Of a stretch of 64,000 bases of DNA, positions 24,311-33,759 are shown in pieces (the stretch's first letter is position 1; every line of letters starts with the position of its first letter). Location of the stretch: the NCBI RefSeq assembly GCF_006442795.2, contig NZ_CP083956.1, positions 372,001-436,000 on the forward strand, in the 5' to 3' direction. Below the pieces are notes generated by a model. The model saw only the letters and a list, made by a program, of their open reading frames with translations. It was not told where the DNA came from and searched no databases. The translations under genes and the position numbers were made by a program. This DNA is from Mesorhizobium sp. B1-1-8 (lineage in GTDB: Bacteria > Pseudomonadota > Alphaproteobacteria > Rhizobiales > Rhizobiaceae).

Positions 24311-26308
24311 ATGTTTTGCGACCGCGGCTCGTTCGTGGCTTCCCGCGCTGGCCATATAGGCCGCGCGATAACGACGACCAGCGGAATTCTCGCTTTGGCG
24401 CTGTCCGCCGGCCTCTGGCCCGGCAGCTCCGCCCAAGCCCAGGAAGCACGGATCATCTATCCCGGCTCGATGGCGGTGACCGGCTTCCCCGGCACCGTTA
24501 TCCCCAATTTTGACTCTCCCGATTCTGAAAAGGGGGGCCTGCCACCCGGCGTCGACCCGGTCGACGAAACCTTCATCGACACCGCGCAGGCCTCGTTGCG
24601 GATTTTCGACGTCTCGCATCTCGGTGGACCGGCCTCCGGTCAGCTCGTCTACACCCCGCCGCCTTTCGAGGTGACTGCCGGCCAGATCGGCGAAGTATTC
24701 GGCCTCACCTATGACGACGGCGTCCGCGATGGGGTGCCGTCGGGTGTTCCGAACCTCTATGCGGCGGCGACCTCGCTGCATGGCATCGAGATCGTCACGC
24801 CGGACGCCGACAATGACGGGCGCCCCGAGCGGCAGCGCCGCGGCACCGCGGGCGCCGTCTTCATGGAGGGGCAGTTCGGCACCGAGAACGGCGGCGGGCC
24901 TGGCACGATCTGGAAGATCGACGGCATCAGCGGCGCCGTCTCGAAATTCGCCGACATCGGCACAAACAGCGGTCCCGGCATCGGCAATCTCGCCTTCGAC
25001 CCGACCCACCGTGAGTTCTTCGCCTCCGACCTCGACACCGGGCTGATTCACCGCATCGATATCGAGGGCAATCTGATCGACACGTTCGACCATGGCGTTG
25101 CCGGACGCCCGGCGCATGGGCTGGCCCCGGTCGCCGACGACGGCGCCGTCATGGACATCCAGGGCGCCGCCTTCGATGGCGAGAACCCCGGAACCTGGGG
25201 TTATACGCAGGACGAACGTCGCGTATGGGCAGTCTCCTATCATGGCGGGCGGCTCTATTATTCGGTCGGCGGGAAGGCCGAGATCTGGTCGGTCGGCATT
25301 GCGAGCGACGGCGGCTTTGCCGGCGATCCGCGCTGGGAGTTGACGGTCAAGGCCGACAAGGACCAGGCCGTCACCGATATCGCCTTCGACAACAAGGGTT
25401 TCATGTATCTCGCCCAGCGTGGCCCGGTCGAAAACCGCTACGACTACAGCCGCTTCGCCGATTCCGGACAGGGCGAAGTCATCCGCTACCAGCGCGAAGA
25501 CCCGGACGATCCGGCGACGGCATCGGTCTGGGTGGAAGCCCCGCAGGAATACGCAATCGGCTTCCCGCAGACCAACCGTCAGTCGGCCGGCGGCGTCGAC
25601 CTGCAATATGGCTATGACGCCGAAGGCAATCTCGACACTTCGGTCTGCGCCGATACCGTCGCCAACACCGGCGACAAATTGCGCGACAATCCGGGGCTGG
25701 CCGAGCGGCTCGCCGCCGGCGGGCCGCTTGCCGTGCATGGTGTGCAGTTGACGCCGAGCGCGCTGGTCAAGCCGGCCAACGTTCCGCCCTTCGGCTCATG
25801 GTTCGTCGACTTCGACGGTTATTTCGAAGACCCCGACGTTGAAGGCCATGTCGGCGACATCAGGGTATGGCGCCCCTGCGAGGGCCGCGCCGGCTATTAT
25901 GAGGAAATCCCCGGCGGCGGCTTCCTGCCCCCCTTCTATCCGCCGGACTTCCCGCCGCCCGGCAATCTGCCGCCCTGCGTCGATGTCGAGGACGTGCACT
26001 ATTACTGCACGCCGCGCGGACTTCAGGCCGATCTCTATCTCAAAGACCCGGCCGGCTTCGGCGGCGATTCGATAAAGGCGCAGTCCAAGACGCCTGGCGT
26101 CGGGGTGACCTCGCCGATCTCGCACGCGCCGGGCAAGCCCTACACGATCGACGTCACCGGCCATAATCCGGGTGAGACCGTCAATGTCGGGCTCTGCTTC
26201 TACAAGAAGTCCGACCAGGACAAGGGCGGCTATTACCCTTGCTGCAAGATGACGCTGCCGCTCAGAACGCCGGCCGTCAGCTGCGAAGCGCCGAGGAGGG
26301 ACAGATGA
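24311..26308 (+). CDS. Large secreted protein with propeller-like repeats and C-terminal CC module, function unknown
   Basis: From ATG 24311 (GGGGGGAG upstream) the protein has 665 residues. A long signal peptide ends SSAQAQ at about residue 44. The body contains repeated strands of the type GTIWKIDGISGAVSKFADIG, NLAFDPTHREFFASDLDTGLIHRID and RLYYSVGGKAEIWSVGIASDG, suggesting a beta-propeller. A proline hinge (FLPPFYPPDFPPPGNLPPC, about 537-556) leads to a C-terminal module of about 110 residues with paired cysteines (YPCCKMTLPL). A related module occurs in the next protein. The two genes overlap by 4 nt (ATGA) and so are co-expressed. No enzyme motif is recognised. Confidence 0.72.
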   Translation: MFCDRGSFVASRAGHIGRAITTTSGILALALSAGLWPGSSAQAQEARIIYPGSMAVTGFPGTVIPNFDSPDSEKGGLPPGVDPVDETFIDTAQASLRIFDVSHLGGPASGQLVYTPPPFEVTAGQIGEVFGLTYDDGVRDGVPSGVPNLYAAATSLHGIEIVTPDADNDGRPERQRRGTAGAVFMEGQFGTENGGGPGTIWKIDGISGAVSKFADIGTNSGPGIGNLAFDPTHREFFASDLDTGLIHRIDIEGNLIDTFDHGVAGRPAHGLAPVADDGAVMDIQGAAFDGENPGTWGYTQDERRVWAVSYHGGRLYYSVGGKAEIWSVGIASDGGFAGDPRWELTVKADKDQAVTDIAFDNKGFMYLAQRGPVENRYDYSRFADSGQGEVIRYQREDPDDPATASVWVEAPQEYAIGFPQTNRQSAGGVDLQYGYDAEGNLDTSVCADTVANTGDKLRDNPGLAERLAAGGPLAVHGVQLTPSALVKPANVPPFGSWFVDFDGYFEDPDVEGHVGDIRVWRPCEGRAGYYEEIPGGGFLPPFYPPDFPPPGNLPPCVDVEDVHYYCTPRGLQADLYLKDPAGFGGDSIKAQSKTPGVGVTSPISHAPGKPYTIDVTGHNPGETVNVGLCFYKKSDQDKGGYYPCCKMTLPLRTPAVSCEAPRRDR

Positions 26309-29300
26309 GCAGTCTCGCCCTTCCCCGCTTCGCTTCGCGCAAAACCGTTACGATCATGAAACCGCTGTCATACGCCAGGCGCGGCGCGCGTTGGCTGATG
26401 GCGGCCGGCATCGCGATCGCCATGATGCCGGCATTGCCGGTGCTTGCCCAAGACAAGGCCGCGGCGGCTACCGGCCAAGCCGCGGAATCCGCTCCTGAAC
26501 CGCGCGGCATCAATCCTGAGCTCAGTCGCATAGTGCCATTCTTCACCAAGAAAGGCGGCCAGAGAGGCTGCGATTCCGCCGACTATGTCTTGAGCTTCGG
26601 CATCCGCGGCGACCCGCAGGACTTCGACCGGCCAAGCGTGGCGGCCCTGCTGAAAGCGACAAGGCTCGACTTCAAGGACCAGTTGCCGCACGGCTTGCAG
26701 ATCGTCAGCGTCGATGTCGCCGGAGACGGCACCAGCGCCTCCGGCGGACCGTTGCCCGCTGCTTCGATCAGCACATCGGCCAGCCCGAACGACACGGCCA
26801 GCGTTTCCAACTTCCGCATCAGCGCTTCCAACCTCGACGGTGTCGGCGCCGCGAATGAACGCATCATTAATTTCCGGATCACGGCCAAGATCGATCCTGC
26901 GACCTTCCCCGTGCCGGCGACGGTCGATAACCAGGGACTGATTGAAGTGGCCTTCAGGGGTGGTCCGGCAACCACGATCCCGTCGCAGGATCCCGACAAG
27001 CCCGACGACGGCGATTTGCTCACCGGCGTCAAGACCTCGATCCAGATCGACCCGACCAAATGCAACCCGCCGCCTCCGCCTCCTAGCAAGGAGTGCTTCA
27101 AGTTCGAGCGCGGCACGGTCGATTGCGTGCCCGGCGGCGGCGCCTTCATCTACCACATGCCGGTCGGCCCGGAGATGGGCGGCAAGTGGGTGCAGGTGTC
27201 GACGACCACACCCGGCATCACAATCGTGCCCGACACGCAGCAGGTGCCTGCCGGCGGCGGCGTGCTGGACTGGAAGATCGTCGGCGCCTCGCCCGGCGAG
27301 GCCATCCATCTCATCGTCTCCGGCATCGAACCCTATGCCGGACCGAAGGAGGGCTGGGGGCTTTGCTGCACGCAGACGATCGACATCGTCATCCCGCGCG
27401 ACCTCAGATGCCCGCCCGAAAAGCAACCCGACCTCAAGGTGGAGAAGTGGGCCGAGGTGCCGCGCTGCACGATGGCCGGCGGCTGCGACTTCACGATCAC
27501 GGTCACCAATGTCGGCGATGCGCCCTACAACGGCAAGATCGTGCTCGACGAGGTGATATTGCCAGCCGGCTCGGTGCTCACTTCAGGGCCAAATCCGCCC
27601 TGGGTCTGCGTGCCCGCAACGACTCCGATGACCTGCACCTATCCGGCGACGACGCTCAATCCCGGCGCCTCCGTCGTCCTCAAGCTCGGCTTCAAGCCGG
27701 CCGGCGGCTGGCAGGGCGGCGTGCTGCGCAATTGCGCCGCCTATGACTACCAGGCCAGCGGGAAGCCGCTGTTTGGCAGCCAGCAGAACGACCGTGGCTG
27801 CGCCTCGATCCCGATCTGCCGCCGTGGCGATCGCGACCCGCAGTGCCAGCCTCCGGTCGGGAAGAAGGTCGACCTGATCCTGAAGAAGCGCGCCCGCATC
27901 CCGGTCTGCACGCCGGACGGCGTCTGCACCTTCGTGATCGACATCATCAACAACGGCACCAGCACCTATAACGGGCCGTTGACGGTGCTCGACACCTACC
28001 CGGGCGGCGCGCCGACCTCCTCGACCTTCGGGCCGAGCCCGCCCTGGACCTGCGGCCCGAACGGCCCCGGCCAGTTCCGCTGCGACAATGCCGGCATCTC
28101 GTTGCCTCCGGGTGCTTCGGCGTCGATTGTCGTCAATGCGGCGATGCCGGCGAATTACCGGCTGGACAGTGTCGAGAACTGCGCCGAGGTGAAGGCGGTA
28201 GCCGGTGAGGTCGACTTTGCCAATAACAAGGCCTGCGCCAAGGAACGTATCCGCCATCCGAACGGCGGCCTGCCCGGCCTGCGCATCACCAAGGTGTGCG
28301 ACGGTTCGCTGGCGGGTGCTGCGACGGTGTCCTGCCGCATCACTGTCAGCAACACCGGCACCGCAGCCCCGACCGGGCCGGTGCGGGTCAACGATGCCGC
28401 CACGCTGGTGTCGGGCGGAGCGCCCGCGCAGGTCCAGACCATCACGCCCGATGGCGCAGACTGGACTTGCGGACCGGTGCCTGCCAACACAGTGTCGTGC
28501 CAGATACCCGGCTCCGTCATGACGCCCGGAGCCTCCAGGCATTTCAACGTGACTGTGAGTGGTAATGGCGAATTCGAGAACTGCGCGCGCGGCTCCTACG
28601 GGCCGGCGCCGGGAGACGACGTCGTCTATCCGATCGGCCAGGCCTGCGCGAAGGGCGGCGGCGGCTCGACCATTCGCGTCGAGAAGACCGGCGATGCCGA
28701 GTGCCGGCCGGGAGAGTCCTGCTCGTTCGAGATCACCATCACGAACGATGGCCCGAACTCCTTCTCCGGTCCGGTCCGCATCGGCGATGCGATCGGCGTG
28801 GACGGGCTCGGCCGGCTGGAAGGCGTCCGGATCACCGCGATCGAGCCGCCCTTCGGCTGCTCGCCGGAGCCGGCGACGCTGCCGGCGTCCTGCATCGCCA
28901 ACCTGGCGCTCGGCGCCGGCGAAAGCCGCAAGCACCATGTCACCGTGACCCTTCCCGACGACAGGCGGCTTGCCGATCTCAAGGGCACGGTCAGCGGGCA
29001 GAACTGCGTTGGCGTGCTCTCGCCGAACACACCGGTGCAAAGCGGCGGCGACGTGCTGTCGCGCACGCCGAGCGGCGTGCAGGGCGATCGCGGCAAGGCT
29101 TATGCGTGCCATCCCTTCACCGTCAGCCGAGAGGTTAAGAACCAGTGCTTGTACGGAATGGTGCTGAACTCGGCCGGCCGTTGTGTCTGTCCGGAAGGCA
29201 CCACCTTCCGTGACGGCCAATGCTCTTCCGGCGGCAGCAAGCTTCTGCCGCTGCCGGTGCCGCAGCGTTGCGTCCTGCTGCAGGGCCAGATCCGGACCGA

Positions 29301-30138
29301 GGACGGGCGCTGCGTCTGCCCGCGCGGCACGGAACTGGTAAATGGCAAGTGTGTGCAAAGCGAGCAGCCGCAGGAGCCGCAGTGCACGCTGCGTCCCGGC
29401 CAGTACCGCGACCAGGAGGGCAATTGCGTCTGCCGGCGCGGCGAGCTGGTGAACGGCGTCTGCCAGATTGTTCCGCCGAAATGCAGTATCCGCGGCGCGG
29501 TACTGACCGCCGAAGGCTGCGTCTGTCCCCAAGGCACCCATCTCGACCGGGTCGCCAAGGCTTGCGTGCCGGACCGGCAGCCGCCGAGCCAGTGCCGCAT
29601 CCGTGGCCAGGTACGCAATGGAGATGGCGATTGCGTCTGCCCGAGCGGCATGGAAGTGCGCGGCAAGGCCTGCAGGCCGATCCAGACCAGCCAGTGCCGC
29701 ATCCGCGGCCAGGTGCGTGACGCCAACGGCAACTGCGCCTGCCCCGACGGCCTGGAGGTACGTGGCAAGGCCTGCCAGCCGCCAAAGCCGAACCAAGAGC
29801 AGTGCACCATCCGCGGCCAGGTCCACAACAAGCGGGGCGACTGCGTCTGCCCGCGTGGAACCGAGATCCGCGACGGCGCCTGCCGCAGGCCGCCGGTGGA
29901 ATGCGCACCGGGTGCCGAGTTCATCGACGGACAGTGCCAGCCGGTCTTCACCCGGCAGCGCTGCCCGGCCGGAACGACCGGACAGTATCCGGATTGCTAC
30001 CCGATCCGCAGGCGGCCGGGCATCGAGATCAACCCCGGCATCCTGCTCAATCCGCTGCAGCAACTGGTGCCGCAGCGCCAGCCGCGGCGGCTGCTGCAGG
30101 ACCCGGCAGGCGCCAACATCCAGAACTTCAAGCCGTAA
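26305..30138 (+). CDS. Large surface or secreted protein: DUF11-like repeats plus Cys-rich EGF-like repeats
   Basis: A 1277-residue exported protein (hydrophobic signal WLMAAGIAIAMMPALPVLAQ, about 32-51; start set by ATGA overlap and GGAGGG). Order: an N-terminal domain (to about 255), a CC module (about 264-370, ending CCTQTIDIVIP) like that of the upstream gene, four DUF11-like Ig-type domains (about 375-505, 520-648, 657-782, 788-942; for example CDFTITVTNVGDAPYNG and CSFEITITNDGPNSFSG) and seven units of C-x(10-13)-C-x-C-x(7-11)-C (about 947-1210; CRIRGQVRDANGNCACPDGL is typical). A Pro/Arg-rich tail closes it. DUF11 domains are common in bacterial surface proteins; an adhesion or matrix role is inferred. 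A terminator follows. Confidence 0.75.
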   Translation: MSSLALPRFASRKTVTIMKPLSYARRGARWLMAAGIAIAMMPALPVLAQDKAAAATGQAAESAPEPRGINPELSRIVPFFTKKGGQRGCDSADYVLSFGIRGDPQDFDRPSVAALLKATRLDFKDQLPHGLQIVSVDVAGDGTSASGGPLPAASISTSASPNDTASVSNFRISASNLDGVGAANERIINFRITAKIDPATFPVPATVDNQGLIEVAFRGGPATTIPSQDPDKPDDGDLLTGVKTSIQIDPTKCNPPPPPPSKECFKFERGTVDCVPGGGAFIYHMPVGPEMGGKWVQVSTTTPGITIVPDTQQVPAGGGVLDWKIVGASPGEAIHLIVSGIEPYAGPKEGWGLCCTQTIDIVIPRDLRCPPEKQPDLKVEKWAEVPRCTMAGGCDFTITVTNVGDAPYNGKIVLDEVILPAGSVLTSGPNPPWVCVPATTPMTCTYPATTLNPGASVVLKLGFKPAGGWQGGVLRNCAAYDYQASGKPLFGSQQNDRGCASIPICRRGDRDPQCQPPVGKKVDLILKKRARIPVCTPDGVCTFVIDIINNGTSTYNGPLTVLDTYPGGAPTSSTFGPSPPWTCGPNGPGQFRCDNAGISLPPGASASIVVNAAMPANYRLDSVENCAEVKAVAGEVDFANNKACAKERIRHPNGGLPGLRITKVCDGSLAGAATVSCRITVSNTGTAAPTGPVRVNDAATLVSGGAPAQVQTITPDGADWTCGPVPANTVSCQIPGSVMTPGASRHFNVTVSGNGEFENCARGSYGPAPGDDVVYPIGQACAKGGGGSTIRVEKTGDAECRPGESCSFEITITNDGPNSFSGPVRIGDAIGVDGLGRLEGVRITAIEPPFGCSPEPATLPASCIANLALGAGESRKHHVTVTLPDDRRLADLKGTVSGQNCVGVLSPNTPVQSGGDVLSRTPSGVQGDRGKAYACHPFTVSREVKNQCLYGMVLNSAGRCVCPEGTTFRDGQCSSGGSKLLPLPVPQRCVLLQGQIRTEDGRCVCPRGTELVNGKCVQSEQPQEPQCTLRPGQYRDQEGNCVCRRGELVNGVCQIVPPKCSIRGAVLTAEGCVCPQGTHLDRVAKACVPDRQPPSQCRIRGQVRNGDGDCVCPSGMEVRGKACRPIQTSQCRIRGQVRDANGNCACPDGLEVRGKACQPPKPNQEQCTIRGQVHNKRGDCVCPRGTEIRDGACRRPPVECAPGAEFIDGQCQPVFTRQRCPAGTTGQYPDCYPIRRRPGIEINPGILLNPLQQLVPQRQPRRLLQDPAGANIQNFKP

Positions 30139-30160
30139 TTCGGCCGGCTGAAAAACGAAG

Positions 30161-30186
30161 CCCGCCGGAGCCATCCGGCGGGTTTT
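30161..30186 (+). terminator. Rho-independent terminator of the secreted-protein operon
   Basis: Perfect 9-bp stem CCCGCCGGA / TCCGGCGGG with a 4-base loop, followed by TTTTG. It begins 22 bp after the stop codon of the large surface protein. Confidence 0.88.
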
Positions 30187-30290
30187 GTGTTGTTCCTCTT
30201 GTTTAGCCGCATTTCTGCGGCGCCAGATGATTCCACTTGGCTGCAAAATGCTCTAGGCAGTTCTGATCGCAACAAGGGCGAGGCCCGATT

Positions 30291-30968
30291 ATGAGCAAGA
30301 AGACACTGATCGCGCCCTCGGTGCTGGCGTCGGATTTCTCGAAACTCGGTGATGAGGTCGAGGCTGTTGCTGCCGCCGGCGCCGATTGGATCCATCTCGA
30401 CGTGATGGACGGTCATTTCGTGCCCAACATCACCTTTGGCCCGCCGGTGATCAAAGCGATCCGCGACCGCACCAAAACCTTCTTCGATTGCCATCTTATG
30501 ATTTCGCCGGCCGATCCTTATCTCGCAGCCTTCGCCGAAGCCGGCTGCGACGGCATGACGGTGCATGCCGAGGCGGGACCGCATCTCGACCGCTCGTTGC
30601 AGACCATCAGGAATCTCGGCAAGAAGGCCGGCGTCTCGCTCAACCCAGCGACGCCGGAAACGGCGATCGAATATGTGCTCGACCGGCTCGACCTCATCCT
30701 GATCATGACCGTCAATCCAGGCTTCGGCGGCCAGGCCTTCATTCCGGCCATTGTCGACAAGGTGAAACGGGTGAAGGCGCTGATCGGCGACCGGCCGATC
30801 CGCATCGAGATCGACGGCGGTGTTTCGCCGGAGACGGCGCCGCTGGTGACAGCCGCCGGCGCCAACGTGCTGGTGGCCGGTGCCGCCGTCTTCAAGGGCG
30901 GCGGTGTCGAGGCGTACCGGGCAAATATCGAGGCGATCCGTTCGGCAGCCGACAGCGCGGCCATCTGA
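30291..30968 (+). CDS. rpe: Ribulose-phosphate 3-epimerase
   Basis: A 225-residue TIM barrel that interconverts ribulose 5-phosphate and xylulose 5-phosphate. Diagnostic blocks are [36 protein letters not shown] (metal His and catalytic Asp), [26 protein letters not shown] and [21 protein letters not shown] lies before ATG 30291. Here it is not next to other Calvin-cycle or pentose-phosphate genes. Confidence 0.97.
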   Translation: MSKKTLIAPSVLASDFSKLGDEVEAVAAAGADWIHLDVMDGHFVPNITFGPPVIKAIRDRTKTFFDCHLMISPADPYLAAFAEAGCDGMTVHAEAGPHLDRSLQTIRNLGKKAGVSLNPATPETAIEYVLDRLDLILIMTVNPGFGGQAFIPAIVDKVKRVKALIGDRPIRIEIDGGVSPETAPLVTAAGANVLVAGAAVFKGGGVEAYRANIEAIRSAADSAAI

Positions 30969-31156
30969 AAAAGCGATTTATCATTTGCAAGCGCAAGCTG
31001 CACGACCGCACCTGCTGTTGAATGGCCGCTCAATACATCAACTTGCGCAGGAATCTCAGGTTTTCTACCCGAACTTTACTGTCGCGACCCGATCGAGCGC
31101 CTGTCTCCTCTTAAAGTCGAATACCGTCATCTTCCGCTTGAGGCGGCATTGCCCCG

Positions 31157-31172
31157 TTGTATGATACATGTA
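31157..31172. promoter_or_regulatory. Candidate GntR (MatR-type) operator
   Basis: TTGTATGATACATGTA contains the perfect inverted repeat TGTAT-G-ATACA (31158-31168) overlapping a second palindrome TACATGTA. It lies about 60 bp before the TTG start of the GntR gene. MatR of rhizobia is reported to bind a TTGTA/TACA inverted repeat, so autoregulation is plausible. Confidence 0.5.
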
Positions 31173-31230
31173 CGGGAAATTGCTTCGCCGCGGGGCCCTG
31201 ACTAATCAGGGGCAAGCAACAGGAGTTGGA

Positions 31231-31974
31231 TTGACAAACGCAAACGCCGATCCGGGCGAGGGCAAGCGTGCCAAGAGCACGCTGGCCAGCACGGTCTATC
31301 AACAGCTTCGCGACGATCTTCTGCGTGGCGTGCTCGAAACCGAAAGCAAGCTGCGGGTCGAGTGGGTGGTTTCGCGATACGGCGCGGGGGCTTCGCCGGT
31401 GCGCGAAGCCCTCAACCGCCTTGCCTCCGAAGGACTGCTCGGGCGCCACGACCAGCGCGGCTTCTTCCTGATGCCGGTGAGCGCGGAGGAACTGGAGGAA
31501 CTGACCCGCACGCGCTGCTGGCTGGAAGAGCGAGCGCTGCGCGAATCGATCGAGCACCGCACCGCCGAATGGGAGGAGCAGCTGGTGCTGGCGCTGCACC
31601 GCCTGGCCCGCGCGCAACGCCGCCCGACCGATGATCCTTCGTCGCACAATCCCGATTGGAAGACGTTGCACCGCTTCTTCCACCGCGCGCTGATTTCGGG
31701 TTGCCGGTCGCGCTGGCTGGTTGGTTTCTGCGAACAGCTTTCCGACCAGGCCTCCCGCTACCGGCTGATGTCGCAACACGGTCCAGGCAATGAGCGCGAC
31801 GATCTCGCCGAGCATCGGCTGATCGCCGAGCGCACCCTGGACGGCGACGCCGACGGTGCGGTGGAGGCCCTGCTCAGCCACTACCGCCTGACGGCGGCCA
31901 TGTGCATGGCCCGCCTCAACCAGGGCGATGGCCTGATGGCCGGCTTAGGCAAGACGGGCCGGGTCCGCAGATAG
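31231..31974 (+). CDS. GntR-family regulator (FCD/FadR subgroup), probable MatR
   Basis: A 247-residue repressor: winged helix (about 15-80, STLASTVYQQLRDDLLRGVLETESKLRVEWVVSRYGAGASPVREALNRLASEGLL) and an FCD effector domain with RFFHRALISGC and EHRLIAERTLDGDADGAVEALLSHY. I chose TTG 31231 because AGGAG lies 6 bases upstream; ATG 31168 would put the start inside the candidate operator. matB follows 77 bp later on the same strand, and rhizobial malonate genes are controlled by a GntR protein (MatR), so that role is likely. matA and matC are not in this window. Confidence 0.85.
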   Translation: MTNANADPGEGKRAKSTLASTVYQQLRDDLLRGVLETESKLRVEWVVSRYGAGASPVREALNRLASEGLLGRHDQRGFFLMPVSAEELEELTRTRCWLEERALRESIEHRTAEWEEQLVLALHRLARAQRRPTDDPSSHNPDWKTLHRFFHRALISGCRSRWLVGFCEQLSDQASRYRLMSQHGPGNERDDLAEHRLIAERTLDGDADGAVEALLSHYRLTAAMCMARLNQGDGLMAGLGKTGRVRR

Positions 31975-32051
31975 CTGCCCATCGCCGACAAATCTGATAT
32001 TCGCTTCGGCAAACGCGATTTGCCATTGGCTTCGACGCCCGAGGGAATCTC

Positions 32052-33578
32052 ATGACCAATCACCTGTTCGATGCCTTTCGCGCCCGAATGCCGGCTGCCG
32101 ATCGCCTGCTCATGGAGACGGACGACGGCCGCTCAATCTCCTATGGCGATATGCTGGCGAAATCGGCGCAGCTGGCGCATGCGCTGTTGCAACTGGATGT
32201 CGAGCCGGGCGACCGGGTCGCCGTGCAGATCGAGAAAAGCCCCGAGGCGGTGCTGCTCTATCTGGCCTGCGTTCGCGTCGGCGCCGTTTTCCTGCCGCTC
32301 AACACCGCCTACACGCTGCCGGAACTCGCCTATTTCTTTGGCGATGCCGAGCCCCGGCTGATCGTCTGCGATCCGGCAAGGGCGGCCGATATCGAAATGC
32401 TGGCCGAGGGTACGGGCGCCGCCGCCGTCGCGCTCGGCGGCAATGGCCAGGGCTCGCTGATCGACCAGGCCTCGCGGCTGCCGTCGGAATTCCGTGATGT
32501 GGTGCGGGGGCCGGACGACCTTGCCGCAATCCTCTACACCTCCGGCACAACGGGCCGCTCCAAGGGAGCCATGCTCAGCCACGAGAATCTCGCCTCCAAT
32601 GCACGCGTTCTGGTCGAGCAGTGGCGCTTCAGCCCGAACGACGTACTGATCCACGCGCTGCCGATCTTCCACACGCATGGGCTGTTCGTCGCCACCCATG
32701 TCACTCTGATGGCCGGCGCAAAAATGCTGTTCGAACGGAAGTTCGACCCGGGCCGCATCATATCGCTTCTGCCGCGCGCGACGGTGCTGATGGGCGTGCC
32801 GACCTTCTATGTGCGGCTGCTGCAGCAGGACGGCCTGACGCAGGAGGCCGCCAAGGCCATGCGGCTGTTCATCTCAGGCTCGGCGCCGCTGCTTGCCGAG
32901 ACACATAATGCCTGGCGCGAGCGCACCGGCCACGCCATCCTCGAGCGCTACGGCATGACCGAAACCAACATGAACACCTCGAACCCCTATGACGGCGAGC
33001 GGCGGGCCGGCACGGTCGGCTTTCCCCTGCCTGGTGTCACGCTGCGCATCACCGATCCCGAAAGCGGCAGGCTACTTGCCCAGGGCGACATCGGCATGAT
33101 CGAGGTGAAGGGGACAAACGTCTTCTCGGGCTACTGGCGGATGCCGGAGAAGACAAAGGCCGAGTTCCGCGAGGACGGCTTCTTTATCACCGGCGATCTC
33201 GGGCTGATCGATGCCGACGGCTACGTCCACATCGTCGGACGCGGCAAAGACGTGATCATTTCCGGCGGCTACAACATCTATCCGAAGGAGGTCGAGAGCG
33301 AGATCGACGCGCTTGCCGGCGTCAGCGAGAGCGCCGTGATCGGCGTCGCCCATCCGGATTTCGGCGAAGGCGTCACAGCAGTGGTGGTGCGCAAGCCGGG
33401 ATCGGCCGTCAGCGCCGCCGACATTGCCGACGCCATCGCCGGACGGCTGGCGAAATACAAGCATCCGAAGCAGGTGATCTTCGTCGACGAATTGCCGCGC
33501 AACACGATGGGCAAGGTGCAGAAGAACGTTTTGCGCGAGATGTATAAGGATATCTATGGGGCGAGCAAAGCCGGCTAA
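32052..33578 (+). CDS. matB: Malonyl-CoA synthetase
   Basis: A 508-residue acyl-adenylate-forming ligase that makes malonyl-CoA from malonate, CoA and ATP. Motifs: AAILYTSGTTGRSKGAMLSH (P-loop-like A3), LPIFHTHGLFVATHVTL, ERYGMTETNMNTSNPYDGERRAGTVGFPLPGV (A5), GFFITGDLGLIDADGYVHIVGRGKDVIISGGYNIYPKEVE (A7-A8) and PRNTMGKVQKNVLR with the catalytic Lys. The MTETNMN..PYDGERRAGTVG stretch is characteristic of MatB. It is adjacent to a GntR regulator. Confidence 0.92.
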   Translation: MTNHLFDAFRARMPAADRLLMETDDGRSISYGDMLAKSAQLAHALLQLDVEPGDRVAVQIEKSPEAVLLYLACVRVGAVFLPLNTAYTLPELAYFFGDAEPRLIVCDPARAADIEMLAEGTGAAAVALGGNGQGSLIDQASRLPSEFRDVVRGPDDLAAILYTSGTTGRSKGAMLSHENLASNARVLVEQWRFSPNDVLIHALPIFHTHGLFVATHVTLMAGAKMLFERKFDPGRIISLLPRATVLMGVPTFYVRLLQQDGLTQEAAKAMRLFISGSAPLLAETHNAWRERTGHAILERYGMTETNMNTSNPYDGERRAGTVGFPLPGVTLRITDPESGRLLAQGDIGMIEVKGTNVFSGYWRMPEKTKAEFREDGFFITGDLGLIDADGYVHIVGRGKDVIISGGYNIYPKEVESEIDALAGVSESAVIGVAHPDFGEGVTAVVVRKPGSAVSAADIADAIAGRLAKYKHPKQVIFVDELPRNTMGKVQKNVLREMYKDIYGASKAG

Positions 33579-33587
33579 ACATCCATC

Positions 33588-33746
33588 GCGTCATCCTAGG
33601 GCGAAGCAAGGAGCGAAGCGAAGCGCGCAGACCCTGGGATCCATTCCGTGACGCTAAGGCATTGCAACGATTACAGAATTCTGCACCGCTGCGCTCCGCG
33701 GGAGAGGTCACGGAATGGATCCTCGGGTCAAGCCCGAGGATGACGA
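33588..33746. repeat. Palindromic repeat, family B (CGTCATCC type)
   Basis: About 159 bp bounded by CGTCATCCTAGGG / CCCGAGGATGACG, with inner arms GGATCCATTCCGTGAC / GTCACGGAATGGATCC around an AGAATTCTGCACCGCTGCG core. It lies between matB and the convergent nagA. Related copies are at 50114-50270 and 55277-55455. Confidence 0.85.
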
Positions 33747-33759
33747 AAACCGCGAAGGC

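Noticed and set aside
29146..29960. DNA repeats considered as a mobile or minisatellite element
   Set aside because: The repetition is explained by tandem protein modules in one long reading frame with a consistent four-cysteine pattern.
27583..30246. 887-residue open frame on the minus strand
   Set aside because: It is the mirror of the strongly supported surface-protein gene. Its translation is Arg/Ala/Val-rich without domains, as expected for antisense frames in high-GC DNA.
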